A stretch of 64,000 nt of DNA, taken from positions 2,240,691-2,304,690 of the forward strand of contig NZ_CP118735.1 of the NCBI RefSeq assembly GCF_032595075.1, given 5' to 3'. Position numbers and translations under genes: made by a program. Under the pieces are notes generated by a model. It was given only the letters and a program-made list of their open reading frames with translations. It made no database searches and was not told the origin of the DNA. This document shows, piece after piece, positions 25,084-34,844 of the stretch (within the stretch, counting starts at the first letter, position 1; the number at the start of each line of letters is the position of its first letter). This stretch comes from Streptococcus sp. 29887 (GTDB lineage: Bacteria > Bacillota > Bacilli > Lactobacillales > Streptococcaceae).

Positions 25084-25779
25084 CTAGTGGAAAAAACGCA
25101 CAAATTGCTGGAAGAAACCTGTTAAAATACTCAAGCCTATCAAGAGCAATAAATAGCCTGAAATACGCTTGGTCCAAGCCAAATAGTGCCGATTGTTCTT
25201 GAAGAAAGCCAACATTTTCTGAGAAAAGAAGGCAACCAAAATAAAGGGAAGAATAAAGCCAAGACAATAGACCAACAGCAAGATACCGCTCAACCAACCC
25301 TGCTGACTGCTAGCATAAATAAAAACAGATGCCAGAATAGGTCCAATACATGGAGTCCAAGAAAAACTAAAGGTAAAACCCATCAGGAAAGCTAAAAATG
25401 GAGTGACCTGTTTTCCCGCTTGGTACACCTTATTTTTAGCAGAAAATTCACGCTCTAACATAGGAATATTGAACCAACCCAACTGCAAAATTCCCATCAG
25501 CACAATCAATAGACCACTGATAATCTGCAAGACTTGAGCATTTGCTTGTAAGACCCTACTCAGCAAACTAGAGGCAAATCCCAATAAGAAGAAGGTCAGA
25601 GCAATCCCAACTACAAAACTTAGCGTATTGACGAGAACCTTCTTCTCTCCCTCTTTCCCCTCAGCTCCACCTGCTAATAAACCAACATAGATGGGTAAAA
25701 TCGGCAGTACACAGGGTGATAAGAAAGACAAGAGCCCTTCTGCAAACAGAGCCAGAACTGTAAACCATTGAAATTCCAT
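25084..25779 (-). CDS. ccdA: CcdA-type thiol-disulfide interchange membrane protein
   Basis: A 231-residue polytopic protein with six membrane segments and the two conserved Cys regions: LSPCVLPILPIYVG near the N-terminus and SFSWTPCIGPILASV in the fourth segment. It transfers reducing equivalents from cytoplasmic thioredoxin to the extracytoplasmic partner encoded 18 nt downstream. Promoter TTGACT-17-TATAAT at 25836-25864. A cre-like sequence at 25814-25827 lies just after the start point, suggesting CcpA repression. Confidence 0.93.
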   Translation of the reverse strand: MEFQWFTVLALFAEGLLSFLSPCVLPILPIYVGLLAGGAEGKEGEKKVLVNTLSFVVGIALTFFLLGFASSLLSRVLQANAQVLQIISGLLIVLMGILQLGWFNIPMLEREFSAKNKVYQAGKQVTPFLAFLMGFTFSFSWTPCIGPILASVFIYASSQQGWLSGILLLVYCLGFILPFILVAFFSQKMLAFFKNNRHYLAWTKRISGYLLLLIGLSILTGFFQQFVRFFH

Positions 25780-25813
25780 ATAAACTCCTTTCTATCCAGT
25801 ATAAAAATAATTT

Positions 25814-25864
25814 TGAAAGCGTTTTATGTGCTAATATTATAACACACTACTTTATCTTAGTCAA
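25814..25864 (-). promoter_or_regulatory. ccdA promoter with cre-like site
   Basis: TTGACT (25859-25864), 17 bp, TATAAT (25836-25841). TGAAAGCGTTTTAT at 25814-25827 matches 13 of 14 positions of the TGWAARCGYTTWCW catabolite element. Confidence 0.6.
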
Positions 25865-25887
25865 TATATCGTTTTGTTAAATCATAC

Positions 25888-25910
25888 AAAAAAGCCTGCA
25901 ATCACAGGCT
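25888..25910 (-). terminator. Terminator after veg
   Basis: AGCCTG (25893-25898) pairs with CAGGCT (25905-25910); minus-strand T-run of six. Confidence 0.75.
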
Positions 25911-25917
25911 CCCATTC

Positions 25918-26169
25918 CTAATCCAAGTAATGAATTAAAATCTTTTCCGTCAAAACATCCGAGTAAGTATACGATTCCACAAACGTATTGTTTGGATCTT
26001 CAAACTCAACGATAAACAAAGACTGATAAACTTCTGTAATCCGACCTTGCTTATTCTTCTCACGCTTACGACCATTTTCAAGGGTCAACTCGACAATCTG
26101 GCCCTCGTGGTCTTTAATATCTTGTTTGATCTGCTTCATCTTAGCAACATCTGTAAATGCATCACTCAT
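25918..26169 (-). CDS. veg: Veg family protein
   Basis: An 83-residue small protein. DVAKMKQIKQDIKDHEGQIVELTLENGRKR and VYQSLFIVEF are the Veg family pattern. In B. subtilis Veg is abundant, lies near the origin and affects biofilm formation; its biochemical role is not settled. It sits 3 nt downstream of dnaC and so ends the gdpP-rplI-dnaC operon. ATG at 26167-26169. Confidence 0.9.
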   Translation of the reverse strand: MSDAFTDVAKMKQIKQDIKDHEGQIVELTLENGRKREKNKQGRITEVYQSLFIVEFEDPNNTFVESYTYSDVLTEKILIHYLD

Positions 26170-26172
26170 TCT

Positions 26173-27528
26173 CTATCCATCCTCTCTCTTGGAAATACTT
26201 GCAAATTTGTTGTATTCTTTTTGGAACATCAATTCCACCGTACCACGCGCACCGGAACGGTTTTTCTCGATAATCACTTCAACCGTGTTATTTGGAATGC
26301 CACCATCTTCTTGCTCACCGCGCTCATAGTAATCATCACGATACAAGAAGGCAACGATATCCGCATCCTGCTCGATAGAGCCCGATTCACGAATATCAGA
26401 CAAAACAGGACGCTTGTCCTGACGCTGTTCAACTCCACGGGACAGCTGACTGAGGGCAATAACGGGAACTTTTAATTCCTTGGCCAAAATCTTCAACTGA
26501 CGGGAAATTTCCGAAACCTCTTGTTGACGGTTTTCCCGCCCCGTTCCAGTAATCAACTGAAGATAGTCAATCAAAATCAAGCCCAGATTGCCTGTCTCCT
26601 GAGCCAACTTACGTGACCGCGAACGGATTTCCGTAATCTTGATACCTGGCGTATCATCAATGTAAATGCTAGCCCGTGCCAAATTAGCTTGAGCCACCAT
26701 ATACTTATTCCACTCTTCCTGCGTCAAATGACCCGTACGAATGGAACGCGAGTTAATAACACCCTCAGAAGCCAACATACGGTCCACCAAGCTCTCCGCA
26801 CCCATCTCCAAAGAAAAGATGGCTACGGTCAAACCTAATTTTGTACCAATATTCTGAGCAATATTGAGAGCAAAGGCCGTCTTACCAACCGCAGGACGAG
26901 CCGCAAGAATAATCAGCTCTTCCTCATGCAGACCCGTTGTCATGGCATCAAGGGCAGGATAGCCAGTCGCAATACCTGTAATGTCCGATGTCTGCTTGGC
27001 ACGGGTTTCAAGATTGTCAAAGTTGATATTCAAAACATCATCAATCCGCTTGAAACCACTTCGACTGGCACCTTCACTGACATCAATTAGGGCTTTTTCA
27101 GCATTGGCGATAATGTCATCTGAACCATCTGCCCCCTCATAAGCCTGATTAACTGCATCCGTCAAACGAGCAATCAGCTTACGGAGATTAGACTTTTCAG
27201 CGACAATCTTGGCATAGAATTCCGCATTGGCCGCCGTCGGTACGGAACTAATGATTTCAGCCAAGTAAGCCAGACCACCGATATTCTCCAAATCACCATG
27301 ATTGACCAGGTAGTTGCGCATGGTGGTCGCATCAATAGCCTCATTCTTATCAGAAAGGGCAATCATGGCCTTGAAAATCAGCTTATGGGCATGCTTGAAA
27401 AAATCCTCTGCCTCAATGTATTCACGGACAAAGACCAACTTGCCTTCATCAAGGAAAATAGCTCCCAAGACCGACTGTTCAGCCAAAATATCCTGCGGTT
27501 GCACCCGCAATTCATCTAAGTCTGCCAA
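26173..27528 (-). CDS. dnaC: Replicative DNA helicase (DnaB family)
   Basis: A 451-residue hexameric helicase (named DnaC in many Gram-positives). The N-terminal helical domain begins RVQPQDILAEQSVLGAIFLDE. The RecA-like motor carries Walker A ARPAVGKTAFALNIA, Walker B ILIDYLQLI, and the arginine-finger region LSRGVEQRQDKRPVLSDIRESGSIEQDAD. There is no intein and the length is normal. It follows rplI by 33 nt, the conserved rplI-dnaB order of Firmicutes. Confidence 0.97.
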   Translation of the reverse strand: MADLDELRVQPQDILAEQSVLGAIFLDEGKLVFVREYIEAEDFFKHAHKLIFKAMIALSDKNEAIDATTMRNYLVNHGDLENIGGLAYLAEIISSVPTAANAEFYAKIVAEKSNLRKLIARLTDAVNQAYEGADGSDDIIANAEKALIDVSEGASRSGFKRIDDVLNINFDNLETRAKQTSDITGIATGYPALDAMTTGLHEEELIILAARPAVGKTAFALNIAQNIGTKLGLTVAIFSLEMGAESLVDRMLASEGVINSRSIRTGHLTQEEWNKYMVAQANLARASIYIDDTPGIKITEIRSRSRKLAQETGNLGLILIDYLQLITGTGRENRQQEVSEISRQLKILAKELKVPVIALSQLSRGVEQRQDKRPVLSDIRESGSIEQDADIVAFLYRDDYYERGEQEDGGIPNNTVEVIIEKNRSGARGTVELMFQKEYNKFASISKREDG

Positions 27529-27561
27529 GATTTCACCTCCTTACTGATAATAATAACTCTT

Positions 27562-28014
27562 CTAAGCTTCTTTAATACTCAAATTGATAACACCTGTCAC
27601 ATCTTGATAGATTTTGACAGGAACATCAATCAAACCAAGGGCACGAATTGGGTGGTCCAATTGGATATGACGTTTGTCAATCTTAATACCAAATTGTTTT
27701 TCCAATTCTTCAGCAATCTTCTTGCTGGTAATCGAACCAAATGTACGACCATCTGGACCAACTTTTTCAACAAATTTCACCAAAGTAGCCTCTTCTGCCA
27801 ACTTGGCCTTGATAGCCTCTGCTTCTGCAATCATTTCCGCATGAGCCTTAGCTTTAGACTTTTCTTGACCACGAAGAGCGCTGATTGCTTGTGTTGTAGC
27901 TTCCTTAGCTAAATTTTTCTTAATCAAGAAGTTTTGGGCATAACCTGTTGGAACTTCCTTGATTTCACCTTTTTTTCCCTGACCTTTTACATCTGCCAAA
28001 AAGATAACTTTCAT
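27562..28014 (-). CDS. rplI: 50S ribosomal protein L9
   Basis: A 150-residue protein: N-terminal domain [28 protein letters not shown], a long connecting helix, and a C-terminal rRNA-binding domain with [14 protein letters not shown] take ATG at 28012-28014 because it gives the universal L9 N-terminus with AGGTG upstream; a GTG at 28023 would add three residues. It begins 10 nt after the gdpP stop codon. Confidence 0.96.
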   Translation of the reverse strand: MKVIFLADVKGQGKKGEIKEVPTGYAQNFLIKKNLAKEATTQAISALRGQEKSKAKAHAEMIAEAEAIKAKLAEEATLVKFVEKVGPDGRTFGSITSKKIAEELEKQFGIKIDKRHIQLDHPIRALGLIDVPVKIYQDVTGVINLSIKEA

Positions 28015-28023
28015 CTGCTTCAC

Positions 28024-29988
28024 CTAACTTTCTTTTATTTCCTCATAAATTTTACTGATGAGGTTTTCCTTAACTTGTTCAAGGGTTTGGTCGTAGACCT
28101 GGGCTGCAGCCAGATTAAAGTGACCTCCGCCCCCCATTTCTTCCATAATCCGTTGGACATTGACCTTGCTGTGACTTCTTGCGGAAATAGCTATGTAACC
28201 TTTGGCATTTTTGGTAACTACAAAAACTGCCTCAATGCCAGCCATATCCAATATGGTATTGGCTGCCTTACTAGGAACGATCGTGTCATACTCCAAGTTT
28301 TCCTCACCACAAGCTATCACAATATGTGGCTCTAATTTCTCCCCACGTAAAATCAACTCATTGATTTGACGATAGGCATCAAAATCTGTCGCTGAAATCT
28401 GCTGAATTTCAAGACTATCACTGCCACGCGTACGCAAATAGCTAGCCACATCGAAGGTCCGACTGGTTACCCGAGAAGTGAAATTCTTGGTATCCAGCAT
28501 AATCCCAGCCATCAACAAACTGGATTGCAAACGATTGAGCTTATGACGCTTATCGTTTTGGAATTGAACCAACTCCGTCACCAATTCGCTGGCTGAGCTA
28601 GCCCCACTTTCGATATAAGTCAGCACAGCATTGCTTGGAAAATCTGTGTCCCTACGATGATGGTCCACAATCACAACCTGACTGAATTGCTCATAGAGTT
28701 CCTTGTCCAAGGTCAAACCAATCTTGGAATGGTCAACCATGATTAACAAGGATTGGAAAGTGACCATTTTCTTGGCTTCCTCAACAGTAATCAGATTCGA
28801 ACAATTTTCATCACTCAACTTTTTAATGGCCCGTGCAATATCTGGTGCCATCTCATCAGGATTATAAACTGTGTAGGCATTGTTCATGATATTTTGAGCA
28901 AAATATTGCATACCGACTGATGAACCTAGAGCATCCATATCCAAATTACGGTGGCCAACAACAAAGACCGTATCCACCGATTTTAGCTTATCAGATACGG
29001 CTGTCATCATAGCACGCGTTCGAGTACGAGTACGTTTTACTGACGAAGCTGAGCCACCTCCAAAGAAAAGCGGTTGCTTGCTCTCATCATTTTCCTTGAC
29101 AACCACCTGATCTCCTCCACGAACCTCAGCCATGTTGAGATTTTGAAGGGCCACCTGACCAATCTGATAATGGTTGCCATCACCGTAGGCCAGACCCATA
29201 CTAAGCGTTAAACCCAACTCCAATTTTTTAGCTTCTTCACGGAACTTATCAATGACGGAGAACTTATTTTCAATCAGCATCTCCAAGACTGCATAATCCG
29301 TGAAAAAGTAGAAACGATCCATGGTACCACGGCGGTAGTAAATACCATAGTCGTGGCAAAAATCAGAAACAAACTGAGCCAAAAATGAATTGACCTGACT
29401 AATCTGGGAATCCGTCACCGTATCCTCGAGTTCATCATAATTATCAACAGAAATAATTCCGATAACCGGTCGACTACCGATTAAGCTATTTGTCGCTGAA
29501 TACTCTGATGAAGCATCAAAGAAATAAAACAAACCATGATCAAAATCAACGTTAACCAGGTATCTTTTCCCAGAAAAATTGGCATAGACACGATCCTCAT
29601 CCAGACCCACATCAATAATTTCACGCAGCTTCTTCTGGTCAAACTCACCATTTTCCTGAGCAAAAATAAGCTCTGCAAAGGGATTAAACCACTCCACTTG
29701 ATTGCTATCTGGCCGAACCTTAATCACTCCGACCGGCATCTTATCCAGAAGCATCATCAAGCCCGAATTGGCCTGATGATTGAGATATTCAATTTGTTCT
29801 AACTCACTAAATTCGTAAGAATGTTTTTGATAGATAAATAAGGCAACCAATACGCTTAAGCTCACTAACAGAGCAAAGATAGTAAAGGCTCTTGTTGGAG
29901 AAAATTGATGGATCAGTGCCACCAATCCAAACAAGATAACGCCTATCATGACAAAATGAATTGTCGAAAACCGAAATTTTTTCATCAC
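28024..29988 (-). CDS. gdpP: Cyclic-di-AMP phosphodiesterase GdpP
   Basis: A 654-residue membrane-anchored enzyme. Two N-terminal membrane helices (residues about 10-55) are followed by a PAS-like haem/ligand domain (VGVIKVRPDSNQVEWFNPFAE), a degenerate GGDEF domain, and a DHH/DHHA1 phosphodiesterase. The latter has VGHRNLDMDALGSSVGM, the DHH motif IVDHHRRD, and GGGGHFNLAA. It degrades c-di-AMP, affecting cell-wall stress and osmolyte uptake. It leads the conserved gdpP-rplI-dnaC operon. The start could also be the second Met (29985). Confidence 0.96.
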   Translation of the reverse strand: MMKKFRFSTIHFVMIGVILFGLVALIHQFSPTRAFTIFALLVSLSVLVALFIYQKHSYEFSELEQIEYLNHQANSGLMMLLDKMPVGVIKVRPDSNQVEWFNPFAELIFAQENGEFDQKKLREIIDVGLDEDRVYANFSGKRYLVNVDFDHGLFYFFDASSEYSATNSLIGSRPVIGIISVDNYDELEDTVTDSQISQVNSFLAQFVSDFCHDYGIYYRRGTMDRFYFFTDYAVLEMLIENKFSVIDKFREEAKKLELGLTLSMGLAYGDGNHYQIGQVALQNLNMAEVRGGDQVVVKENDESKQPLFFGGGSASSVKRTRTRTRAMMTAVSDKLKSVDTVFVVGHRNLDMDALGSSVGMQYFAQNIMNNAYTVYNPDEMAPDIARAIKKLSDENCSNLITVEEAKKMVTFQSLLIMVDHSKIGLTLDKELYEQFSQVVIVDHHRRDTDFPSNAVLTYIESGASSASELVTELVQFQNDKRHKLNRLQSSLLMAGIMLDTKNFTSRVTSRTFDVASYLRTRGSDSLEIQQISATDFDAYRQINELILRGEKLEPHIVIACGEENLEYDTIVPSKAANTILDMAGIEAVFVVTKNAKGYIAISARSHSKVNVQRIMEEMGGGGHFNLAAAQVYDQTLEQVKENLISKIYEEIKES

Positions 29989-30065
29989 TAACCTCTGCCT
30001 GCCATTTTACCACAAACCATTAGAAATTGCTAGTTTTCGCTAGCATGCACAAGAAAAGAACAGCC

Positions 30066-31982
30066 TTAGTGACTGTCCTTTGATTTGTTTTTAGAAATGG
30101 AACGACTGCGTCCTTCCAAATAGACCATGAGAATGGAGATATCTGCTGGATTGACACCGGAAATCCGACTAGCCTGGCCGATGGTTTCTGGTGAAATCAG
30201 CTTGAATTTCTGACGAGCCTCGGTCGCAATGGAGTCAATGTCATCCCAGTCAATGTCGGCTGGAATACGTTTTTCTTCCATGCGTTTCATCTTCTCTACT
30301 TGGTCCAAGGCCTTGGCAATGTAACCTTCGTACTTGACCTCTGTTTCAATCAATTCAATGGTTTTGGTATCCAAGTCCTCTGCCGCTGGACCGATAAAGG
30401 CTACCGCATCTGCGTAAGTCACATCTGGACGACGCATGAATTCCTTAGCGGTAAGGGCATCCGTCAGAGGCTTAAAGCCCATAGCTACGACTTTTTCGTT
30501 GGTTTCCTTGATTGGCTTGAGTTTAATAGACTCCAAGCGCTTCATTTCATTGTCAAACTGGTTTTTGTGAATCTGGAAGACCTGCCAGCGTTCATCATCC
30601 ACCAAGCCGACCTGACGACCGATTTCCGTCAGTCGCATATCAGCATTGTCATGACGCAGAATCAAGCGGTATTCTGCCCGACTGGTCAAGAGGCGGTAAG
30701 GCTCCACCGTTCCCTTGGTCACCAGGTCATCAATCATAACACCAATGTAGCCGTCACTTCGTTTCAAAATCAGCTCAGGCTTGCCCTGCACCTTGAGGGC
30801 GGCATTGATACCAGCGATAATTCCCTGACCTGCTGCTTCTTCATAACCTGATGTTCCGTTGGTCTGACCTGCAGTAAAGAGCCCTGAAATCTTCTTGGTT
30901 TCAAGCGTCGCCCGCAACTGGTGCGGCATGACCATATCGTACTCAATGGCATAACCCGTCCGCATCATCTGAGCATTTTCCAAGCCTTTAATGGAGTGAA
31001 TCAAGTCCTGCTGCACGTCTTCTGGCAGACTGGTTGACAGCCCTTGAACATAAATTTCATCGGTGTTGCGACCTTCTGGCTCTAGGAAAAGCTGGTGGCG
31101 TTCCTTATCCGCAAAACGAACAATCTTATCCTCAATGGACGGACAATAACGGGGACCAATCCCTTTGACAATGCCTGAAAACATGGGTGCTCGGTGAAGA
31201 TTGCTGTTGATAATCTCATGGCTGGTCGCATTGGTATAGGTCAACCAGCAAGGAATTTGATCCTGCAAATAATCCTCATCCTTGGACAAGAATGAAAAGT
31301 GATTTGGCTTTTCATCGCCTGGTTGAATCTCGGTTTCGTCGTAGTTAATAGTGCGGGCATTGACACGCGGTGGCGTTCCTGTCTTGAACCGACCGATTTC
31401 AAGCCCCAATTCTTTTAGGTTATCCGCCAGCGTGATAGAAGCTAGGCTATTGTTAGGCCCTGACGAATACTTGAGGTCACCGATGATAATCTCACCACGC
31501 AAGGCTGTACCCGTCGTCACCACAACTGTCTTGGCTGAGAATTTCTGGTTGGTAGCCGTACGGACACCAATCACCTTGCCATCCTCCACCAAAATCTCAT
31601 CAATCATGGTTTGACGCAGGGTCAGATTTTCCTGACGCTCCACCGTCCGCTTCATCTCTGCTGCATACTCTGCCTTATCTGCCTGAGCCCGCAAGGCACG
31701 AACAGCTGGCCCCTTGCCCATATTGAGCATTTTCATCTGAATGTAGGTCTTGTCAATGTTGCGGCCCATTTCGCCACCCAGGGCATCAATTTCTCTTACC
31801 ACAATCCCCTTGGCAGATCCACCAATGGAGGGATTACAAGGCATAAAGGCCACCATATCCAAGTTAATAGTTGCAAGCAAGGTCTTACAGCCCATCCGAC
31901 TGGCTGCCAAGCCTGCTTCTACACCCGCGTGCCCCGCTCCAATCACGATGACATCGTAATTTTCTGCAAATGTGTGTGTCAT
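30066..31982 (-). CDS. mnmG: tRNA uridine-5-carboxymethylaminomethyl modification enzyme MnmG
   Basis: A 638-residue FAD protein that, with MnmE, modifies the wobble uridine of several tRNAs. The dinucleotide-binding motif [19 protein letters not shown] is at residues 13-31. [10 protein letters not shown] and TGTALRGEI follow, with the C-terminal GidA helical domain ending near [15 protein letters not shown]. Its start overlaps the stop of a Nudix gene by 4 nt. Length is normal (about 630). Confidence 0.97.
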   Translation of the reverse strand: MTHTFAENYDVIVIGAGHAGVEAGLAASRMGCKTLLATINLDMVAFMPCNPSIGGSAKGIVVREIDALGGEMGRNIDKTYIQMKMLNMGKGPAVRALRAQADKAEYAAEMKRTVERQENLTLRQTMIDEILVEDGKVIGVRTATNQKFSAKTVVVTTGTALRGEIIIGDLKYSSGPNNSLASITLADNLKELGLEIGRFKTGTPPRVNARTINYDETEIQPGDEKPNHFSFLSKDEDYLQDQIPCWLTYTNATSHEIINSNLHRAPMFSGIVKGIGPRYCPSIEDKIVRFADKERHQLFLEPEGRNTDEIYVQGLSTSLPEDVQQDLIHSIKGLENAQMMRTGYAIEYDMVMPHQLRATLETKKISGLFTAGQTNGTSGYEEAAGQGIIAGINAALKVQGKPELILKRSDGYIGVMIDDLVTKGTVEPYRLLTSRAEYRLILRHDNADMRLTEIGRQVGLVDDERWQVFQIHKNQFDNEMKRLESIKLKPIKETNEKVVAMGFKPLTDALTAKEFMRRPDVTYADAVAFIGPAAEDLDTKTIELIETEVKYEGYIAKALDQVEKMKRMEEKRIPADIDWDDIDSIATEARQKFKLISPETIGQASRISGVNPADISILMVYLEGRSRSISKNKSKDSH

Positions 31983-32440
31983 GTTGTATTCTCCTTCATG
32001 TTCATAATGTGTTTAACTTGTCCACTCCAGTTTGGTAATTCCTCTGCCAGAAAAGCTGGTACGACATCTAGGTTGACAAGGTTGTCAAGTGCAATCCATT
32101 CACAAGGTTGCTTCAACTTCCCTTCAATCATCTCCTCAGATATTTCTCCAATAGGCTCCACGATAAAATGAAGCTCGATATTGTGAAAGTCTATACCTTC
32201 ATGTGTAAATTGATTTTCAACAACAAAAGCCAATTGATTGACACGGCTGTCAATCCCTAATTCTTCTTTGACTTCTCGAACAGCCGCATCTGCTGCTACC
32301 TCATTGACCTCAACCGCACCGCCAATGGTATAATAACGGCCCTTAGAGTCCTTCGTGAGAAATATTTTCCCATCTTTTATAATCAATGCAGTGGCCCGAA
32401 CACCGAAAATCTGATTGTCAATTCTGGTCCTAAAATCCAT
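31979..32440 (-). CDS. Nudix hydrolase
   Basis: A 153-residue Nudix protein. The Nudix box [24 protein letters not shown] lies near residues 41-64 with the catalytic REVKEE Glu residues intact. The C-terminal [12 protein letters not shown] is also seen in streptococcal NTP pyrophosphohydrolases. Substrate is unknown. It overlaps both neighbours (11 nt with the upstream Nudix gene, 4 nt with mnmG), so all three are co-translated. Confidence 0.9.
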   Translation of the reverse strand: MDFRTRIDNQIFGVRATALIIKDGKIFLTKDSKGRYYTIGGAVEVNEVAADAAVREVKEELGIDSRVNQLAFVVENQFTHEGIDFHNIELHFIVEPIGEISEEMIEGKLKQPCEWIALDNLVNLDVVPAFLAEELPNWSGQVKHIMNMKENTT

Positions 32441-32861
32441 TCTTCCTTCTCTTTTCTAAAATTTCTTCGAGATATGGAACTAAGTTTTTCTTATTTTTAT
32501 CGCTAGGAGCTAACCATAGAAAATCTGTATGCTCTTCTGGGTCAAGAAAAATGGTTTTCGGTTGTTCAGTAAGTTTCACTTCATAGACTAGCCTCGTAAA
32601 TACCGTCTGTTTCTCTTCATCAAACTGACTATCTTCATGGATAATGGTCAGATTTTCCTTGGTTATCAAAATGCCAGTTTCTTCAAAACACTCTCTCACT
32701 GCAGCATCACGGGGCAACTCATTCTCCTCAACACGACCGCCTGAAATGTCCCAATATCGAGGAAAGACATTGAGTTTGCCACGCTTAATCTGCGAACGCT
32801 GAATAATCAAATGGCTATCTTCAACAGTCAGTAAGACATGGGCAATCAATTTAACAGGCAT
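32430..32861 (-). CDS. Nudix hydrolase
   Basis: A 143-residue Nudix protein with an intact box, GGRVEENELPRDAAVRECFEETGI (residues about 41-64). It begins MPVKLIAHVLLTVEDSHLI, the same N-terminus as the truncated copy at 34907-35053. ATG at 32859-32861 with AGGAGG upstream. A repeated roughly 72-bp sequence lies immediately upstream (32880-32951). Substrate is unknown. Confidence 0.88.
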   Translation of the reverse strand: MPVKLIAHVLLTVEDSHLIIQRSQIKRGKLNVFPRYWDISGGRVEENELPRDAAVRECFEETGILITKENLTIIHEDSQFDEEKQTVFTRLVYEVKLTEQPKTIFLDPEEHTDFLWLAPSDKNKKNLVPYLEEILEKRRKNGF

Positions 32862-32879
32862 GGTTTCCTCCTAATCTCA

Positions 32880-32951
32880 CAAAAAATAGCCAAAACTCTC
32901 GAAAATTGCAGGACAAAAAAGCCTACAATTCCCATGAGCTTTGACCATCAT
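32880..32951. repeat. 72-bp repeat, copy 1
   Basis: Runs from AAAATAGCCAAAACTCTCG through GAGCTTTGACCATCAT. It contains a hairpin with arms TTGCAGG and CCTACAA. Nearly identical copies occur at about 33831-33902 and 35071-35142, each just past the stop of a minus-strand gene. Confidence 0.85.
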
Positions 32952-32992
32952 AGTTCTTGTTAGGAATATTGTATCAAATCTGCTTCTAAAGT

Positions 32993-33625
32993 TCAAACCT
33001 TATAAGCCGTTAACTTTTCTAAAAGGAGTTTATTCGTCCCGTTTTGATAAATATAATCGACAAACGTTTTTCTTCTTAAAATTTTAGTCAATAGATATTC
33101 ATTAAAGTTTGGTAAAATTTCCAAAAAAGAGCGTGTTGTCAACTGATGAAGATGCACTAATTCAGTTGCTTCCTTCTTTTTACGTTCAGCATCTTGAACT
33201 GGATAGCCTGTATTAAATTCTCCTTCAAATAGTTTTTCTAAGGTATAACGCAAATTCAACTCGCCAGACCAACCAAAATTTAAGCCTAGTGGTAAAGAAA
33301 CCACATTGCCGTTGTTAATCCGACCAAATAGATAGGCATCCTGAGGGGTTTGCACAAAGCCACAACGTAAACCTGGCAAACTATTGCAAGCCATCATCAT
33401 TCCTTGTCCAGAAGAACACCCCGTTACAATAAAATCAGCTGTATTTGTTTCAATCAACAGACTAATCATAACAGCTACTTCCACATAGGTGTAGTTTTCT
33501 ATTTCTTCTGGAAACACGCCTAGATTAACAACATCATGGTGTCCGTCCACTACCTCACAAACTGTGTCAAACAAGAGCTGGTTGATCTCAGTTCTTGTAC
33601 TAGCTTGAATAACTACAATACGCAT
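32993..33625 (-). CDS. RpiB/LacA/LacB-family sugar-phosphate isomerase
   Basis: A 210-residue protein of the ribose-5-phosphate/galactose-6-phosphate isomerase fold. It starts MRIVVIQASTRTEINQLLF, with FIVTGCSSGQGMMMACNSLPGLRCGFV matching the family's TGCGTGxGxxxAxNKxxGIR region, including the active-site Cys. It is longer than plain RpiB (about 150), with an extra C-terminal helical part. Substrate is not predictable. It appears to stand alone; ATG at 33623-33625 follows AGGGGAAA. Confidence 0.82.
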   Translation of the reverse strand: MRIVVIQASTRTEINQLLFDTVCEVVDGHHDVVNLGVFPEEIENYTYVEVAVMISLLIETNTADFIVTGCSSGQGMMMACNSLPGLRCGFVQTPQDAYLFGRINNGNVVSLPLGLNFGWSGELNLRYTLEKLFEGEFNTGYPVQDAERKKKEATELVHLHQLTTRSFLEILPNFNEYLLTKILRRKTFVDYIYQNGTNKLLLEKLTAYKV

Positions 33626-33664
33626 TTTCCCCTCCTTTACACATCTGTCAATTAGATTGACAAG

Positions 33665-33830
33665 CTACTCCTTAATCAAAAATCGAAGACCTTTCGATTT
33701 CAAGAACAGTTTTACATCATCTGTCATCAATAACACTGTTCCATCAATCGCTTTTAGATTAGGAAACTGACTCAGTTCTGATTCTGAAATTTTTGTAATA
33801 TCAAAAAGGTCATCTTCTCTCCCCAATCGC
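33665..33830 (-). pseudogene. Gene remnant downstream of repeat copy 2
   Basis: An open frame encodes DDLFDITKISESELSQFPN and on to FLKSKGLRFLIKE*. It has no credible start of its own: the frame is open only because it continues through repeat copy 2. It looks like the 3' end of a gene cut by the rearrangement that brought in the repeat. I do not recognise the protein. Confidence 0.4.
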
Positions 33831-33902
33831 AAAAAATAGCCAAAACTCTCGAAAATTGCAGGACAAAAAAGCCTACAATTCCCATGAGCTTTGACCATCA
33901 TG
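33831..33902. repeat. 72-bp repeat, copy 2
   Basis: Same sequence as copy 1, including the TTGCAGG / CCTACAA hairpin, lying between the hxlR-type gene and the remnant at 33665. Confidence 0.85.
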
Positions 33903-33954
33903 ATGATTGTTACTCTTATTTTAGCAAAAGATTTGTAGAATTTCAAATCTGGTG

Positions 33955-34281
33955 TTACGCTAACGTTTCAATATATTCTAAGCCCCAAGCCTCAACAGCA
34001 TCCAGCACCGACCGAAATTTTTCACCCATTTCAGTCAAACTGTACTCTACACGAGGGGGTACTTCTGCATAGACCGTACGACTAATAATGCGATCCTCCT
34101 CCAATTGTCTAAGGTGCCTTGTTAACATGGTTTGAGTAATACCTGGAATTAGTCGCTGTAATTCATTGAAGCGTTTCGTTCCTGTACTGAGTTGGTAGAT
34201 AATCACCAATCCCCACTTACCAGTCAAGACTTTTTGCGTTGTTGCAAAAGGGCAAATACCATATTCACTAACTTTTTTCAA
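33955..34281 (-). CDS. HxlR-family transcriptional regulator
   Basis: A 108-residue winged-helix regulator. EYGICPFATTQKVLTGKWGLVIIYQL followed by KRFNELQRLIPGITQTMLTRHLRQLEEDRII is the HxlR pattern. The Cys at residue 10 corresponds to the redox- or quinone-sensing Cys of YodB/HypR-like members. It is divergent from a SnoaL-like gene, with a 16-bp palindrome (34309-34324) over its own promoter, so autoregulation and control of the neighbour are likely. Confidence 0.9.
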   Translation of the reverse strand: MKKVSEYGICPFATTQKVLTGKWGLVIIYQLSTGTKRFNELQRLIPGITQTMLTRHLRQLEEDRIISRTVYAEVPPRVEYSLTEMGEKFRSVLDAVEAWGLEYIETLA

Positions 34282-34298
34282 AAAACTTCTCCTTTATT

Positions 34299-34374
34299 TA
34301 TCACAATAGTATCACTTTTGATACCAACAAATGCAAAAGTACCTACTTGCATAATTGATTGATTGGACTATAAT
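34299..34374. promoter_or_regulatory. Divergent hxlR / SnoaL promoters with palindromic operator
   Basis: For the SnoaL gene: TTGCAT (34347-34352), 16 bp, TATAAT (34369-34374). For hxlR: a minus-strand TTGCAT and GATACT pair 17 bp apart. The palindrome GTATCACTTTTGATAC (34309-34324) overlaps the hxlR -10. Confidence 0.6.
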
Positions 34375-34406
34375 TGTACTATATCAAAAAAATTGGAGGA
34401 CATCAA

Positions 34407-34796
34407 ATGTCAACAAACTTGGAAATTTTTAATGCCTATAACAATGCTCTCATCGCTGGTGATTTTGCAGCTCTTTTTGAAACAATGGCTGACGACATTA
34501 TCTGGCATCAACCCGGAAATCATTCAACATCTGGTGCTAAAATTGGTAAAGAAGTACTCGGAGCACATCTAGCAACTTTCGCCGAAAAAACAAATGGAAC
34601 TTTCAAAGTAGTGACAAACTGGGTGTCAGATAATGATACTCTTGTTGCCGCTAATGTAACATTCCTCGGTACTCGAACAGATGGTGAAGAACTAAACATG
34701 AATGGTATCGATCTTTTCCGTATGGAAGAGGGCAAAATCAAGGAAGTTTGGCTCTTCTCAGCCGACCAAAAAGCCGAAGATGCTTTCTGGGGATAA
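34407..34796 (+). CDS. SnoaL-like / NTF2-like protein
   Basis: A 129-residue cone-shaped NTF2-fold protein. FNAYNNALIAGDFAALFETMADDIIWHQPGNH and DLFRMEEGKIKEVWLF are typical of SnoaL-like polyketide-cyclase-type domains, which in many small stand-alone proteins have no known reaction. ATG at 34407 follows TTGGAGGA; the frame extends upstream to 34374 but without a site. Probably controlled by the divergent HxlR regulator, perhaps in response to electrophile stress (inference). Confidence 0.85.
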   Translation: MSTNLEIFNAYNNALIAGDFAALFETMADDIIWHQPGNHSTSGAKIGKEVLGAHLATFAEKTNGTFKVVTNWVSDNDTLVAANVTFLGTRTDGEELNMNGIDLFRMEEGKIKEVWLFSADQKAEDAFWG

Positions 34797-34844
34797 GATA
34801 AAAAGCTCAGCACGAGGGTGCTAAGCTCAGACTGAAGACAAAGT

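Noticed and set aside
34374..34406. N-terminal extension of the SnoaL-like protein
   Set aside because: It overlaps the -10 element; TTGGAGGA supports ATG 34407.
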